Source of the DNA: Bacteroidota bacterium
GTDB taxonomy: Bacteria > Bacteroidota > Bacteroidia > Bacteroidales > Cfx3-03
Assembly: GCA_013390605.1 (NCBI GenBank)
Contig: JACAUB010000001.1
Span: 877,683-941,682 of the forward strand
DNA length: 64,000 bases
Reading direction: 5' to 3'
In this document: positions 18,871 to 26,328 of the stretch, piece after piece
How the letters are laid out: each line of letters opens with the position of its first letter
Position numbering within the stretch: position 1 is the stretch's first letter
Notes under the pieces: model-generated
Database searches by the model: none
What the model saw: the letters and a program-made list of their open reading frames with translations, nothing else
Told to the model about the DNA's origin: nothing
Position numbers and translations under genes: made by a program

Positions 18871-19674
18871 ATGGGAGAAATTACAGGACCCTTTCGCTTT
18901 ACAGGATCCCTCGGCAATTTTCGTTCGTATTACAACAGCGCCGCAAAAAAATGGGTATTAGCCACGAAAGGTGGAGCCACCCGAGATTTAATATTTAATC
19001 ATCCGGCATTTGCTCGTCAGCGAGAAAACATGACCGAGTTCGGGGCATGTGGCAAATGGAGTCATCTGATTCGTATGAGTCTGTACGATCTGGATGAGTT
19101 GAATTCGGGATTCTATATGGGCGGTATTACCAAGTTGGCAAAAGTTATTCAGACAAAAGACAGAGAAGGTAAAAAAGGCCATCGAAGTATCATTTCATCG
19201 AAGTACAAGAACCTGTTAACCAGTATCAATTTCAATGATACATATCCATTCCGGCAGATCGTATGTCGTGTTCCGGAGGTCGTATCAGATGACGTAAGGC
19301 AGACGGTAATCATCAACATGCCTCATTTCTCACCGTTTAGTGAGTTGAACTGGGGCAAAAGATATTTCTTTTATAGATTCACACTGACCATCGGTCAATT
19401 GTCAGATTATATATGGGTAGAGGCGCAGAATAACTTTGAACCGGCCCATGAAAATCTTGAAGACACCAGAATCTCGGTCAGGACCGAATGGCTATCGAAT
19501 AATACTGATTTTACCGACATATCGTTGATTGCTTCCTTTAAAGATGAAGCCATCCCGGCAGATGATGTGACTGTTTTAGTTGCATTGGGCATTGAATTTG
19601 CATCAAAACTAGGCGATAGCACACTTTCTGCAACCTCAGGCGATGGAACCATGGCTTTGGTGGCGTGCTTGTAA
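18871..19674 (+). CDS. Orphan protein of unknown function with GSLGNFRSYY N-terminus
   Basis: This 267-residue protein has no signal peptide or membrane segment. The N-terminus has the pattern TGSLGNFRSYY then ATKGGATRDLI and HPAFARQRENMTEFG. I recall similarly built cytosolic-looking proteins of 250-300 residues in Bacteroidota, often several per genome and without known function, but I cannot name a domain. The remainder is beta-rich (RQTVIINMPHFSPF, YRFTLTIGQLSDYIWVEAQ). Sampled lines run at about 43-48% G+C against roughly 32-38% nearby, which hints at a different history or stronger codon selection. It stands alone: about 500 bases precede it, and the convergent sensor gene ends 4 bases after its stop. 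A structural or surface role is possible; nothing in the sequence proves one. Confidence 0.6.
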   Translation: MGEITGPFRFTGSLGNFRSYYNSAAKKWVLATKGGATRDLIFNHPAFARQRENMTEFGACGKWSHLIRMSLYDLDELNSGFYMGGITKLAKVIQTKDREGKKGHRSIISSKYKNLLTSINFNDTYPFRQIVCRVPEVVSDDVRQTVIINMPHFSPFSELNWGKRYFFYRFTLTIGQLSDYIWVEAQNNFEPAHENLEDTRISVRTEWLSNNTDFTDISLIASFKDEAIPADDVTVLVALGIEFASKLGDSTLSATSGDGTMALVACL

Positions 19675-19678
19675 GCGA

Positions 19679-22549
19679 TTAATCAGTATATAATGGTTTT
19701 GGAAATGTTATTCTGAAAGTGCTTCCATTGCCGGGCATACTTTCAACGGATAGGGTTCCTCCATTTCGTTCGATAAATTCTTTACATAAGATGAGACCCA
19801 ACCCGGTTCCTGACTCATTATTTGTCCCTTTTGCTTTGTGTGATGAATCAAGATTAAATAGATTCTCCAATATATCAGGCGACATTCCCATTCCATTGTC
19901 GGATATGCTCATCTCTACCACTGCATTACGTTCAACGGTAGAAAGAATAATTTCACCATCGGTGTTTGTAAACTTGATCGCATTTGAAACAATATTGCGG
20001 ATAATGGTTTTAACCATGTTTTCATCCGCATAAATGATCGTATTTAAGGGAATAGAAGTGGTTAACATTATTTTCTTTGCAGATGCAGCTGAGTATAATA
20101 ACGTGATTATTTCAGTGGTTATGCTACTTAGGTCGATTTCCTGAGGATTATATTCTATTTTACCGGTTTGCATACGAGCCCACTCAAGTAAGTTTTCTAA
20201 TAATTTATAAGATGACTCTGATGCATTAAAAATGCTGGTAATGAAATTACGACGTTCTGCATCGGTGAAATTGTCATACTCATCTTTAAGCAAACTCGAA
20301 AATCCGAGGATTGAATTAAACGGCGCCTTTAAGTCGTGCGCAATGATGCCGAAAAACTTATCTTTTGTAGCATTTGAATGCTCGAGAGCTGCATTGATGA
20401 GCTCAACATTTTCTTTTTGCGCTTCTATTTCATGTTTTTGATTAACGATTTCTCGGGTACGTTCTTCAATTTGTTCTTTTAAGTGGGCATTAAATCGTCG
20501 AATAGAAAGCGTACGATAATAATTATAACCAATTATCGATATGATGAATAGAATAAAACATAGACTATAAAACCACCATGTCTTCCAGAATGGGAAAGTT
20601 ATATTTATTCTAAGGATTAATGGCTTATCGGTCCAGACATCGTCATTATTTGATGCGGAAACTTCGAGTATATAGGATCCAGATTGCAAACCATTAAAAA
20701 TGATCTCTCTTTTCGAACCTAGATTGATCCATTCGTCATTCAACCCTAATAACCGGTATTTATATTTGTTTTTGTGCGAATGAAAATAGCTTAAAGCAGA
20801 AAAGGAAAGAGAGAATACTTTATCGGTATATGAAAGGTTTACTTCGTTCAACTCGGTGAGCGGCTTATCAAATAATACTTCCTGATTATATTTTTTTACG
20901 GAAGTTAAAACGACATTGGGTTTGAAGTTATTCTCTACAATGTCTTCAGGAGTGAAATAGGTCAGACCATTGATGCCTCCAAAGAACATCGTTCCTTTAT
21001 TATCTTTGAAAAATGCGGCTGTGTTAAACTCATTGCCCTGTAACCCATCAGTTGCATAGTAGCACTTAATATCTAGATTTTTAGGATTGATTTTACAAAT
21101 CCCATTATTGGTGCTGACCCAAAGAAGACCATTTTTATCAAATAGAGCAGCATACACCATGTCGTTGGGCAATCCATTTTTTGTGGTTATCCGGGTAAAA
21201 TGTTCTCTTTTTGCATCAAATTTATTGAGTCCACCGCCACTTGTCCCTATCCATAGATTATTATTTTGATCACAGTTTAAGAAAATGATGATATCATTGC
21301 TCAAACTATTTAATTGATTTGGATCATTTTTATAATGAATAAATCTTTTACTTTTTTCATCTAATCTTGATAATCCTATTCCTTGTATACCGACCCATAG
21401 GTTTCCATTTTTATCCTTAGTGATAGCTTTTATCATTCCTGTTTTTTGCCCGGCTGAATTCAACATGTTGTTGATAAACCGTTCTTCTTTACCTGTTTTA
21501 ATATTATACTTAATCAACTCATCACGACCACCGAGCCATAGATATCCTTTTTCGGCATACATGGAATAAATAGCATTACAGTTAAGATTTAAATGGGTAA
21601 GCTTATTGGTTTTTAAGTTTAAACGAAATAATGGCAGCCCATCTGCTTCTGTTCCAATATACATCGTGTTTTCCGGATCATCATAATCTAGTCGCATTAC
21701 GTATGGGATGATTTGATTATCAATTACTTTTATGATGCCAGATCGACGATCTATTTTATCTAACCCATTGTATCCGCCCACCCATATATAATCATTGTTG
21801 GCATAGATTGATCGTACACTTTGAAAGCTCAACGTGTTTTGATAAAAATCGGAAGACAAACACGCATAGAGTTCCATGTCGTTTGATGTAAATCGTTCTT
21901 TTATCCCCTTAAACTCCTGATTAATGTTGTTAAACTGGTTGGATGACGGTACCATATTGAAAAGCCCATATCCATTTGTTCCACACCACATTAACCCGCT
22001 CTTGTCAAAGTAAATGGAACAAACACCTCTTTTAATATTTCGGTTATCAGAAGGGAGTGAAAAAATAGTTTGATCTAGTCTTTTCTTTTTAATATCTAAT
22101 TCAAATACTCCTGATTCTAATGTTCCAAACCAGATTTTGCCATCAGGAGCTTTAACCATATCCCAATAGAAATTTAAATTGGGTTTATCTTTTGGATTAA
22201 AATTATAAATAGGACTTCGCTTCTTAGTTTTGATATTATAAAAACAGAAGCCTGCATTAAATGTGCCTACACATAAATTATCTTTATCGACTTCGACCAC
22301 GTGATAGACCTGATATAAGGGATCAATGACGATATCTTGAGTAAATTTCTTTAATTGTTTGTCGAATAATAAGAGAGAACCTTCATTTGTACCTATCCAA
22401 AACTTGTTATTGCCAGATGGCGATAGTGAGATGATTGAATAAGTAGTCTTTTTTGTTTGCGTTGAAGGTAAATTACGTTTATCGATAAATGGGGGGAATT
22501 TAAAGAAACTTAGTTTTCCATTGGTTGGATTTAAACAGATTAAGCTCAC
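19679..22549 (-). CDS. Downstream fragment: propeller, Y_Y_Y domain and histidine kinase
   Basis: From the first ATG after the frameshift this gives 956 residues; the open frame itself extends upstream to about 22730. Repeats of the type LWVGIQGIGLSRLD and LWIGTSGGGLNKFD (about residues 1-545) form the periplasmic propeller sensor. A Y_Y_Y domain follows (about 590-660, YKYRLLGLNDEWINLG), then one membrane helix (about 668-690), a coiled coil, a HisKA domain with FFGIIAHDLKAPFNSIL (phospho-acceptor His738), and HATPase_c with NAIKFTNTDG, DNGMGMS and GTGLGLILCKEF. Unlike full hybrid HTCS proteins it has no receiver or AraC-type output domain; it stops after the ATPase domain, so it needs a separate response regulator, which is not adjacent. 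Without the first segment it would lack a signal peptide and probably misassemble. Confidence 0.85.
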   Translation of the reverse strand: MSLICLNPTNGKLSFFKFPPFIDKRNLPSTQTKKTTYSIISLSPSGNNKFWIGTNEGSLLLFDKQLKKFTQDIVIDPLYQVYHVVEVDKDNLCVGTFNAGFCFYNIKTKKRSPIYNFNPKDKPNLNFYWDMVKAPDGKIWFGTLESGVFELDIKKKRLDQTIFSLPSDNRNIKRGVCSIYFDKSGLMWCGTNGYGLFNMVPSSNQFNNINQEFKGIKERFTSNDMELYACLSSDFYQNTLSFQSVRSIYANNDYIWVGGYNGLDKIDRRSGIIKVIDNQIIPYVMRLDYDDPENTMYIGTEADGLPLFRLNLKTNKLTHLNLNCNAIYSMYAEKGYLWLGGRDELIKYNIKTGKEERFINNMLNSAGQKTGMIKAITKDKNGNLWVGIQGIGLSRLDEKSKRFIHYKNDPNQLNSLSNDIIIFLNCDQNNNLWIGTSGGGLNKFDAKREHFTRITTKNGLPNDMVYAALFDKNGLLWVSTNNGICKINPKNLDIKCYYATDGLQGNEFNTAAFFKDNKGTMFFGGINGLTYFTPEDIVENNFKPNVVLTSVKKYNQEVLFDKPLTELNEVNLSYTDKVFSLSFSALSYFHSHKNKYKYRLLGLNDEWINLGSKREIIFNGLQSGSYILEVSASNNDDVWTDKPLILRINITFPFWKTWWFYSLCFILFIISIIGYNYYRTLSIRRFNAHLKEQIEERTREIVNQKHEIEAQKENVELINAALEHSNATKDKFFGIIAHDLKAPFNSILGFSSLLKDEYDNFTDAERRNFITSIFNASESSYKLLENLLEWARMQTGKIEYNPQEIDLSSITTEIITLLYSAASAKKIMLTTSIPLNTIIYADENMVKTIIRNIVSNAIKFTNTDGEIILSTVERNAVVEMSISDNGMGMSPDILENLFNLDSSHKAKGTNNESGTGLGLILCKEFIERNGGTLSVESMPGNGSTFRITFPKPLYTD

Positions 22550-22719
22550 ATCGTCAGTATAGCAAAACCAGACTAGTCCCTCTTTGTCAATATAAAGACA
22601 ATTGATTTCATTTTTTCGGGTAGTAGGAGATAAAATAGGATACCGTTTGAATTTATTCGTGGAGGGATCGAAACGGTTTAATCCATTATAAGTTCCTACC
22701 CAGATTGAGCCATCTTTCC

Positions 22720-22992
22720 CTAATTTAAGTTTTTTATTTGGTTACAACTAATTGTTGTGGTATCATTAGCGTTACTATAAAAGACTTTAAAATCATAACC
22801 ATTATAACAATTTAATCCATCCATGGTTCCAAACCACATTAAACCATGTTGATCCTGTAAAATAGACGAAATGTAGTTTTGTGATAATCCATCTTCTTTA
22901 CTGATGTAATTAAAGTTTCTGGAGTTCCCGATGCCAAATATTAATTGCGCATAGAAGGTAAAAACTATGACTACTAGTATAGGTCTTATCAT
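22720..22992 (-). CDS. Upstream fragment: signal peptide and first propeller repeat of the split sensor
   Basis: The start at 22992 (MIRPILVVIVFTFYAQLIFG) is chosen because it gives a clean signal peptide. The same frame is open further upstream to 23136, but that extension is Cys/Tyr-rich and unlike protein. The mature part, NYISKEDGLSQNYISSILQD then HGLMWFGTMDGLNCYNGYDF, is the canonical opening repeat of propeller-type sensors. The fragment ends at the stop created by the frameshift and on its own would be a 90-residue exported stub. Confidence 0.7.
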   Translation of the reverse strand: MIRPILVVIVFTFYAQLIFGIGNSRNFNYISKEDGLSQNYISSILQDQHGLMWFGTMDGLNCYNGYDFKVFYSNANDTTTISCNQIKNLN

Positions 22993-23168
22993 TTTACATT
23001 GATTAACTGAGTGTAATAAATAAAACATCACAAATGCTATTTGACTAAGTTGAATTGATTTTTTAAAATGATTCGATGAACATGATAAAAGCAAATCAAA
23101 ATATAGAATACAATAATAATGAAAATAATAATTCATTATATTTTTTAGAAACAGTTTTGAAAAAAATG

Positions 23169-23203
23169 TAGGTAATAAATCGCAGACGCAGATTTATTAC
23201 CTA
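23169..23203. terminator. Perfect 13-bp hairpin downstream of the exonuclease gene
   Basis: TAGGTAATAAATC (23169-23181) and GATTTATTACCTA (23191-23203) are fully complementary around a 9-base loop. It lies between the end of the exonuclease gene (23345) and the start of the split sensor (22992), both on the minus strand. It could terminate exonuclease transcription or act as an operator for the sensor. No strong T-run follows on the minus strand. Confidence 0.5.
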
Positions 23204-23344
23204 TAGCGTATTAAGTGACAGTCGCAGGCTTATTAAAAGTGGATTTCTCACTTCATTCGAAATGATAGTGCTAAACTATAAATGTATTTCGTATTTTGAT
23301 TTTTCTTTCAGGTTTTTATGATACATATAAAAAGTTCAAGCCTT

Positions 23345-23914
23345 CTAGATAATCCCTAATCTACGTAGCTCCCAAAAGCATTTGGCGGTAGCATTAATGT
23401 CAGCTTCGGCATTATGTGCTTCTTCAAAACCTGTCTGGAATAATTTATAGTGTAGTTCTGCCAGTTTTGGCCATTTGAAACCATAAGGTCCGGGAATTCT
23501 GCAAAAGTCGGTGGTACTTTGCATCGTACAAATCTTCTTTTTGGTGGCAATGCTATCGGGCATCTTGTTTCGTAAGAATTCGGCACCCATGATCTTTTCA
23601 TCAAAACTCATGTTGTGTGCGACCAGTATTCCTGATTCTTCAATGAGTGATTGAAACTCTAGAAGAACAGTATGTAATGATTTTCCTTCACTCAATGCTC
23701 TTTCTGTTGTTATGCCATGTACACTGGATGCATCTGTTGGTATGATAAAGCCTTCGGGTTTAATGATATGGTTTCCTCCAGTAATGAAGTTTCCACTTTT
23801 ATCATAGAACAGATAGGCTAACTGAACTAAACGGGGCCAGTTATTTAAGTCTGTGACAGGGGCTTTCCAGTTGCGGGGAAGTCCGGTAGTCTCTGTGTCG
23901 AAGAATAGATACAT
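23345..23914 (-). CDS. DnaQ-like (DEDDh) 3'-5' exonuclease
   Basis: This 189-residue single-domain protein would remove nucleotides from 3' ends with two bound metal ions. Exo I is visible as FFDTETTGLP (Asp6, Glu8), Exo II as VAHNMSFDEKI, and Exo III as EEAHNAEADINATAKCF with the histidine of the DEDDh class. The length matches the stand-alone exonuclease domain of the DNA polymerase III epsilon family. There is no polymerase-binding tail, so whether it proofreads, processes RNA or serves repair is open. It stands alone, with a 13-bp hairpin downstream and a TAnnTTTG match just upstream. Confidence 0.9.
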   Translation of the reverse strand: MYLFFDTETTGLPRNWKAPVTDLNNWPRLVQLAYLFYDKSGNFITGGNHIIKPEGFIIPTDASSVHGITTERALSEGKSLHTVLLEFQSLIEESGILVAHNMSFDEKIMGAEFLRNKMPDSIATKKKICTMQSTTDFCRIPGPYGFKWPKLAELHYKLFQTGFEEAHNAEADINATAKCFWELRRLGII

Positions 23915-23951
23915 TTTGTTTTTATTGGATGAAGAAAATTATGGTATGTGG

Positions 23952-23959
23952 CAAATTTA
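23952..23959 (-). promoter_or_regulatory. Putative -7 promoter element of the exonuclease gene
   Basis: On the minus strand the sequence reads TAAATTTG, a full match to the Bacteroidetes -7 consensus TAnnTTTG, 38 bases before the exonuclease start. No clear TTTG is seen at the expected -33 spacing. Confidence 0.35.
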
Positions 23960-24164
23960 ACGATTTGTTTTGTTGGTCCGTATTTTGATTCACTTATAGC
24001 CTCATGTGATTTAAAAAAAGCTGGTTTCTGGTTCTTTTTTAATTATTAATCCAGTAGATCTCTGGAAAATCGGGTTGTATCGGAAGCATGCACTTATTGT
24101 ATCGTAACCGTACAGTTTCTGAACTTATGCATATTTAAATAGTTGATATTGAATAAAGAATAAT

Positions 24165-24183
24165 TTTGGCATTGTATTTCGTT
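24165..24183 (+). promoter_or_regulatory. Imperfect sigma-54-like (-24/-12) element before the export array
   Basis: The sequence TTTGGCATTGTATTTCG has a good -24 half (TTGGCA) and, at the right spacing, a TT followed by CG instead of the expected GC. It lies about 50 bases before the adaptor gene at 24232. The array is bounded at its other end by a sigma-54-dependent activator, which makes the site interesting. The damaged -12 dinucleotide keeps confidence low. Confidence 0.3.
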
Positions 24184-24231
24184 ATGTCTTGAATGGATGA
24201 GATTTTATTAAGAACAAAAAACTGAATAACT

Positions 24232-25485
24232 GTGGATAGAGTAATTGAAAAGAAAAAGTGGCCCCCAAAAAAAATTATAACAATTGTCGTTGTCGTGGCT
24301 ATTGTTGCATTGATTGCAGCAAGCTATTATTTTACTTCGGGTAAGTCAAAACTAAATGTAGATGAAGAAAGGATAACCATCAGTGAAGTAACAAAAGGCT
24401 CATTTCAGGAGTTTATTCCTGTAAATGGAGTTGTGTTGCCACTAACGAGTATTTATCTGGATGCCAGTGAAGGAGGCAGGGTTGAAGAGAAGTTTGTTGA
24501 GGACGGTTCCGTCCTGAAAAAAGGTCAACCAATCCTACGTTTGTCTAATACAGATTTGTTAATGACGATGATGAGCCAGCAAAATACTGTTTATAATACA
24601 CTTACACAAATGCAGATTAACACCAATGCTGCTCAACAAAACACAGTTAGTAAGTTAAATCAGATGGCAGATGTAGAAAGTATGTTTCAGGAGGCCGAGC
24701 GTGTTTATTTGATGGATAAGCAGTTATTTGAACAAAAGGTTATTGGTGTTCAGGAGTTTAAAAAAGCGCAAAATGATTACAATTATTATTCGCGAAAGAA
24801 AAAACTGACTCAGCAAATATTGCAACAAGATTCTGTTTCACGAGCTCAACAGACTGAACAGGATAAACGATCATATAAAGGTTCGCAGGAAGCCTTAAAT
24901 ATGATGCGTCAGAAAGTAAATGATTTGATTGTAAAATCACCAATCGAAGGTCAGCTTACATCATTGGATGCGGAAATTGGACAAACGAAAAGACAGGGTG
25001 ATCGACTTGGTCAGATTGATGTTTTAAGCGGTTTTAAAGTCCGTGTTGATATTGATGAACATTATATCTCGCGCATATATAGTGGGTTGAAAGGTGATTT
25101 CACTTTTGCCGACAAGATGTATAAATTAAAAATCAGTAAAGTGTTTACACAAGTTGTCAATGGTAGATTTCAGGTAGATATGCAATTTGATGGAATTGTA
25201 CCGAAAGGTATTCGTCGCGGGCAGACGTTGCAGATTCGCTTGACATTAAGTGATGAAAAACAAGTTGTTAGATTGCCTCGTGGAGGTTTCTATCAGCAAA
25301 CCGGGGGAAACTGGATTTTTAAAGTGAGTTCTAATGGTAACGTTGCCTATAAAACAGATATTCAACTGGGAAGTCAGAATCCTGATTATTACGAAGTGTT
25401 ACAGGGCTTAAAACCCGGCGATAAAGTAATAACCAGTAATTATGAAAATTATGGAACGATGCAGGAGCTTGTTCTGAAAAAGTAA
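24232..25485 (+). CDS. Periplasmic adaptor (membrane fusion) protein, MacA/HlyD type
   Basis: This 417-residue adaptor would link an inner-membrane ABC permease to an outer-membrane channel. The first 16 residues are basic, followed by one membrane anchor (about 17-34, IITIVVVVAIVALIAASYYF). A lipoyl-like half-motif (LDASEGGRVEEKFVEDGSVL) comes next, then a long helical hairpin (about 110-225) and a returning half-motif (VKSPIEGQLTSLDAEIGQTK). A beta-barrel and membrane-proximal domain complete it (ending GDKVITSNYENYG). The start is GTG at 24232, chosen because it gives the basic N-terminus before the anchor; no strong ribosome site is visible. It is the only adaptor for the six permeases that follow, and no TolC-like gene is present nearby. 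Confidence 0.9.
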   Translation: MDRVIEKKKWPPKKIITIVVVVAIVALIAASYYFTSGKSKLNVDEERITISEVTKGSFQEFIPVNGVVLPLTSIYLDASEGGRVEEKFVEDGSVLKKGQPILRLSNTDLLMTMMSQQNTVYNTLTQMQINTNAAQQNTVSKLNQMADVESMFQEAERVYLMDKQLFEQKVIGVQEFKKAQNDYNYYSRKKKLTQQILQQDSVSRAQQTEQDKRSYKGSQEALNMMRQKVNDLIVKSPIEGQLTSLDAEIGQTKRQGDRLGQIDVLSGFKVRVDIDEHYISRIYSGLKGDFTFADKMYKLKISKVFTQVVNGRFQVDMQFDGIVPKGIRRGQTLQIRLTLSDEKQVVRLPRGGFYQQTGGNWIFKVSSNGNVAYKTDIQLGSQNPDYYEVLQGLKPGDKVITSNYENYGTMQELVLKK

Positions 25486-25592
25486 TCGACTAATTATTTA
25501 ATATAAAAAGTCATGATGATGTAGATTCCAAATTTGCATCATCAGGGCTAAACTCAATCAAACAGTAATCATTCAATAAAAATACCAATCAG

Positions 25593-26270
25593 ATGATAAA
25601 GATTAAAGACCTTGAAAAAATCTACAGAACAGAAGATGTAGAAACCATTGCACTCAATAAATTATCAATGGAAGTGAAAGAAGGAGAGTTTGTTGCTGTA
25701 ATGGGACCTTCAGGCTGTGGCAAATCTACCTTGTTAAATATATTAGGACTGATAGATGATCCGGATGCCGGTAGTTTTATATTCGATGGAATTGAAATCG
25801 CTCATTTTAATGAAAGAAAGCGTGCAGATATCCGCAAGCATAGCATTGGTTTTGTATTTCAGAGTTTTAATCTGATCGATGAATTGACGGTATATGAAAA
25901 TGTGGAGTTGCCATTAATTTATACGGGGGTAAAACCATCAGAACGAAAAGAGAAAGTTGAAAAGGTGTTGGATAAGATGCAGATCATGCATCGTCGTAAC
26001 CATTATCCTCAACAGCTTTCCGGTGGTCAGCAACAACGTGTGGCAGTGGCAAGAGCGGTAGTAAATAATCCAAAATTGATTCTGGCTGATGAGCCTACCG
26101 GGAACCTCGATTCAACCAATGGAAGTGAAGTGATGGAGTTGTTAAGTGATTTGAATGAACAAGGTACAACCATTATTATGGTAACACATAGCGAGCACGA
26201 TGCAAGATTCAGTCATCGTATTATTCGTATGCTGGATGGGCAAACGGTTACAGAAAATATATTGGTATAA
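25593..26270 (+). CDS. ABC transporter ATP-binding protein, MacB/LolD type (first of two)
   Basis: This 225-residue nucleotide-binding protein would power the FtsX-type permeases downstream. Walker A is GPSGCGKST (38-46), the signature LSGGQQQRVAVARA starts at 142, and Walker B LILADEPTGNLDS starts at 162. The switch histidine is in MVTHSEHDARFSHRI. The sequence DELTVYENVELPLIY is typical of the MacB/LolD/FtsE subfamily, which act by mechanotransmission across the periplasm rather than classical substrate transport. It lies 107 bases after the adaptor and 58 bases before the first permease. All motifs are intact. Confidence 0.95.
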   Translation: MIKIKDLEKIYRTEDVETIALNKLSMEVKEGEFVAVMGPSGCGKSTLLNILGLIDDPDAGSFIFDGIEIAHFNERKRADIRKHSIGFVFQSFNLIDELTVYENVELPLIYTGVKPSERKEKVEKVLDKMQIMHRRNHYPQQLSGGQQQRVAVARAVVNNPKLILADEPTGNLDSTNGSEVMELLSDLNEQGTTIIMVTHSEHDARFSHRIIRMLDGQTVTENILV

Positions 26271-26328
26271 GAGTTTTATTTAGCGTGAACAGAAAAATAT
26301 CTATAAGCAATAACAAATTACAGTTGTC

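Larger units (their letters stand above)
19679..22992 (-). pseudogene. Propeller-type sensor histidine kinase split by a one-base frameshift
   Basis: Read as one gene, 19679-22992 would encode about 1104 residues: signal peptide, two-component-regulator propeller repeats, a Y_Y_Y domain, one membrane segment and a histidine kinase. The frame breaks in an A6 tract (T6 on the + strand at 22730-22735). As written, the first part ends in CNQIKNLN and a stop. Adding one A gives CNQIKKLKLGKDGSIWVGTY and an uninterrupted propeller through to the next fragment. The span is 3314 bases, one short of 1105 codons, which fits exactly one missing base. This may be a sequencing error in a homopolymer, a recent mutation, or slippage-based on/off switching. 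Sensors of this build usually control glycan-use loci, and the glycan-enzyme cluster lies about 4 kb away. Confidence 0.8.
23915..24231. other. Divergent intergenic region, 317 bases
   Basis: This region separates the minus-strand exonuclease from the plus-strand export array, so it must hold promoters for both directions. The two candidate elements listed separately are the only ones I can point to. No gene-like frame, tRNA or strong inverted repeat was noticed. Confidence 0.5.

Noticed and set aside
18871..19674. Prophage or integrative element around the orphan gene
   Set aside because: No integrase, phage structural gene, attachment repeat or tRNA was found nearby; only base composition hints at transfer.
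22993..23136. Upstream extension of the split sensor reading frame to 23136
   Set aside because: The added 48 residues are Cys/Tyr/Ser-rich with no protein-like pattern and would bury the signal peptide; ATG 22992 fits far better.
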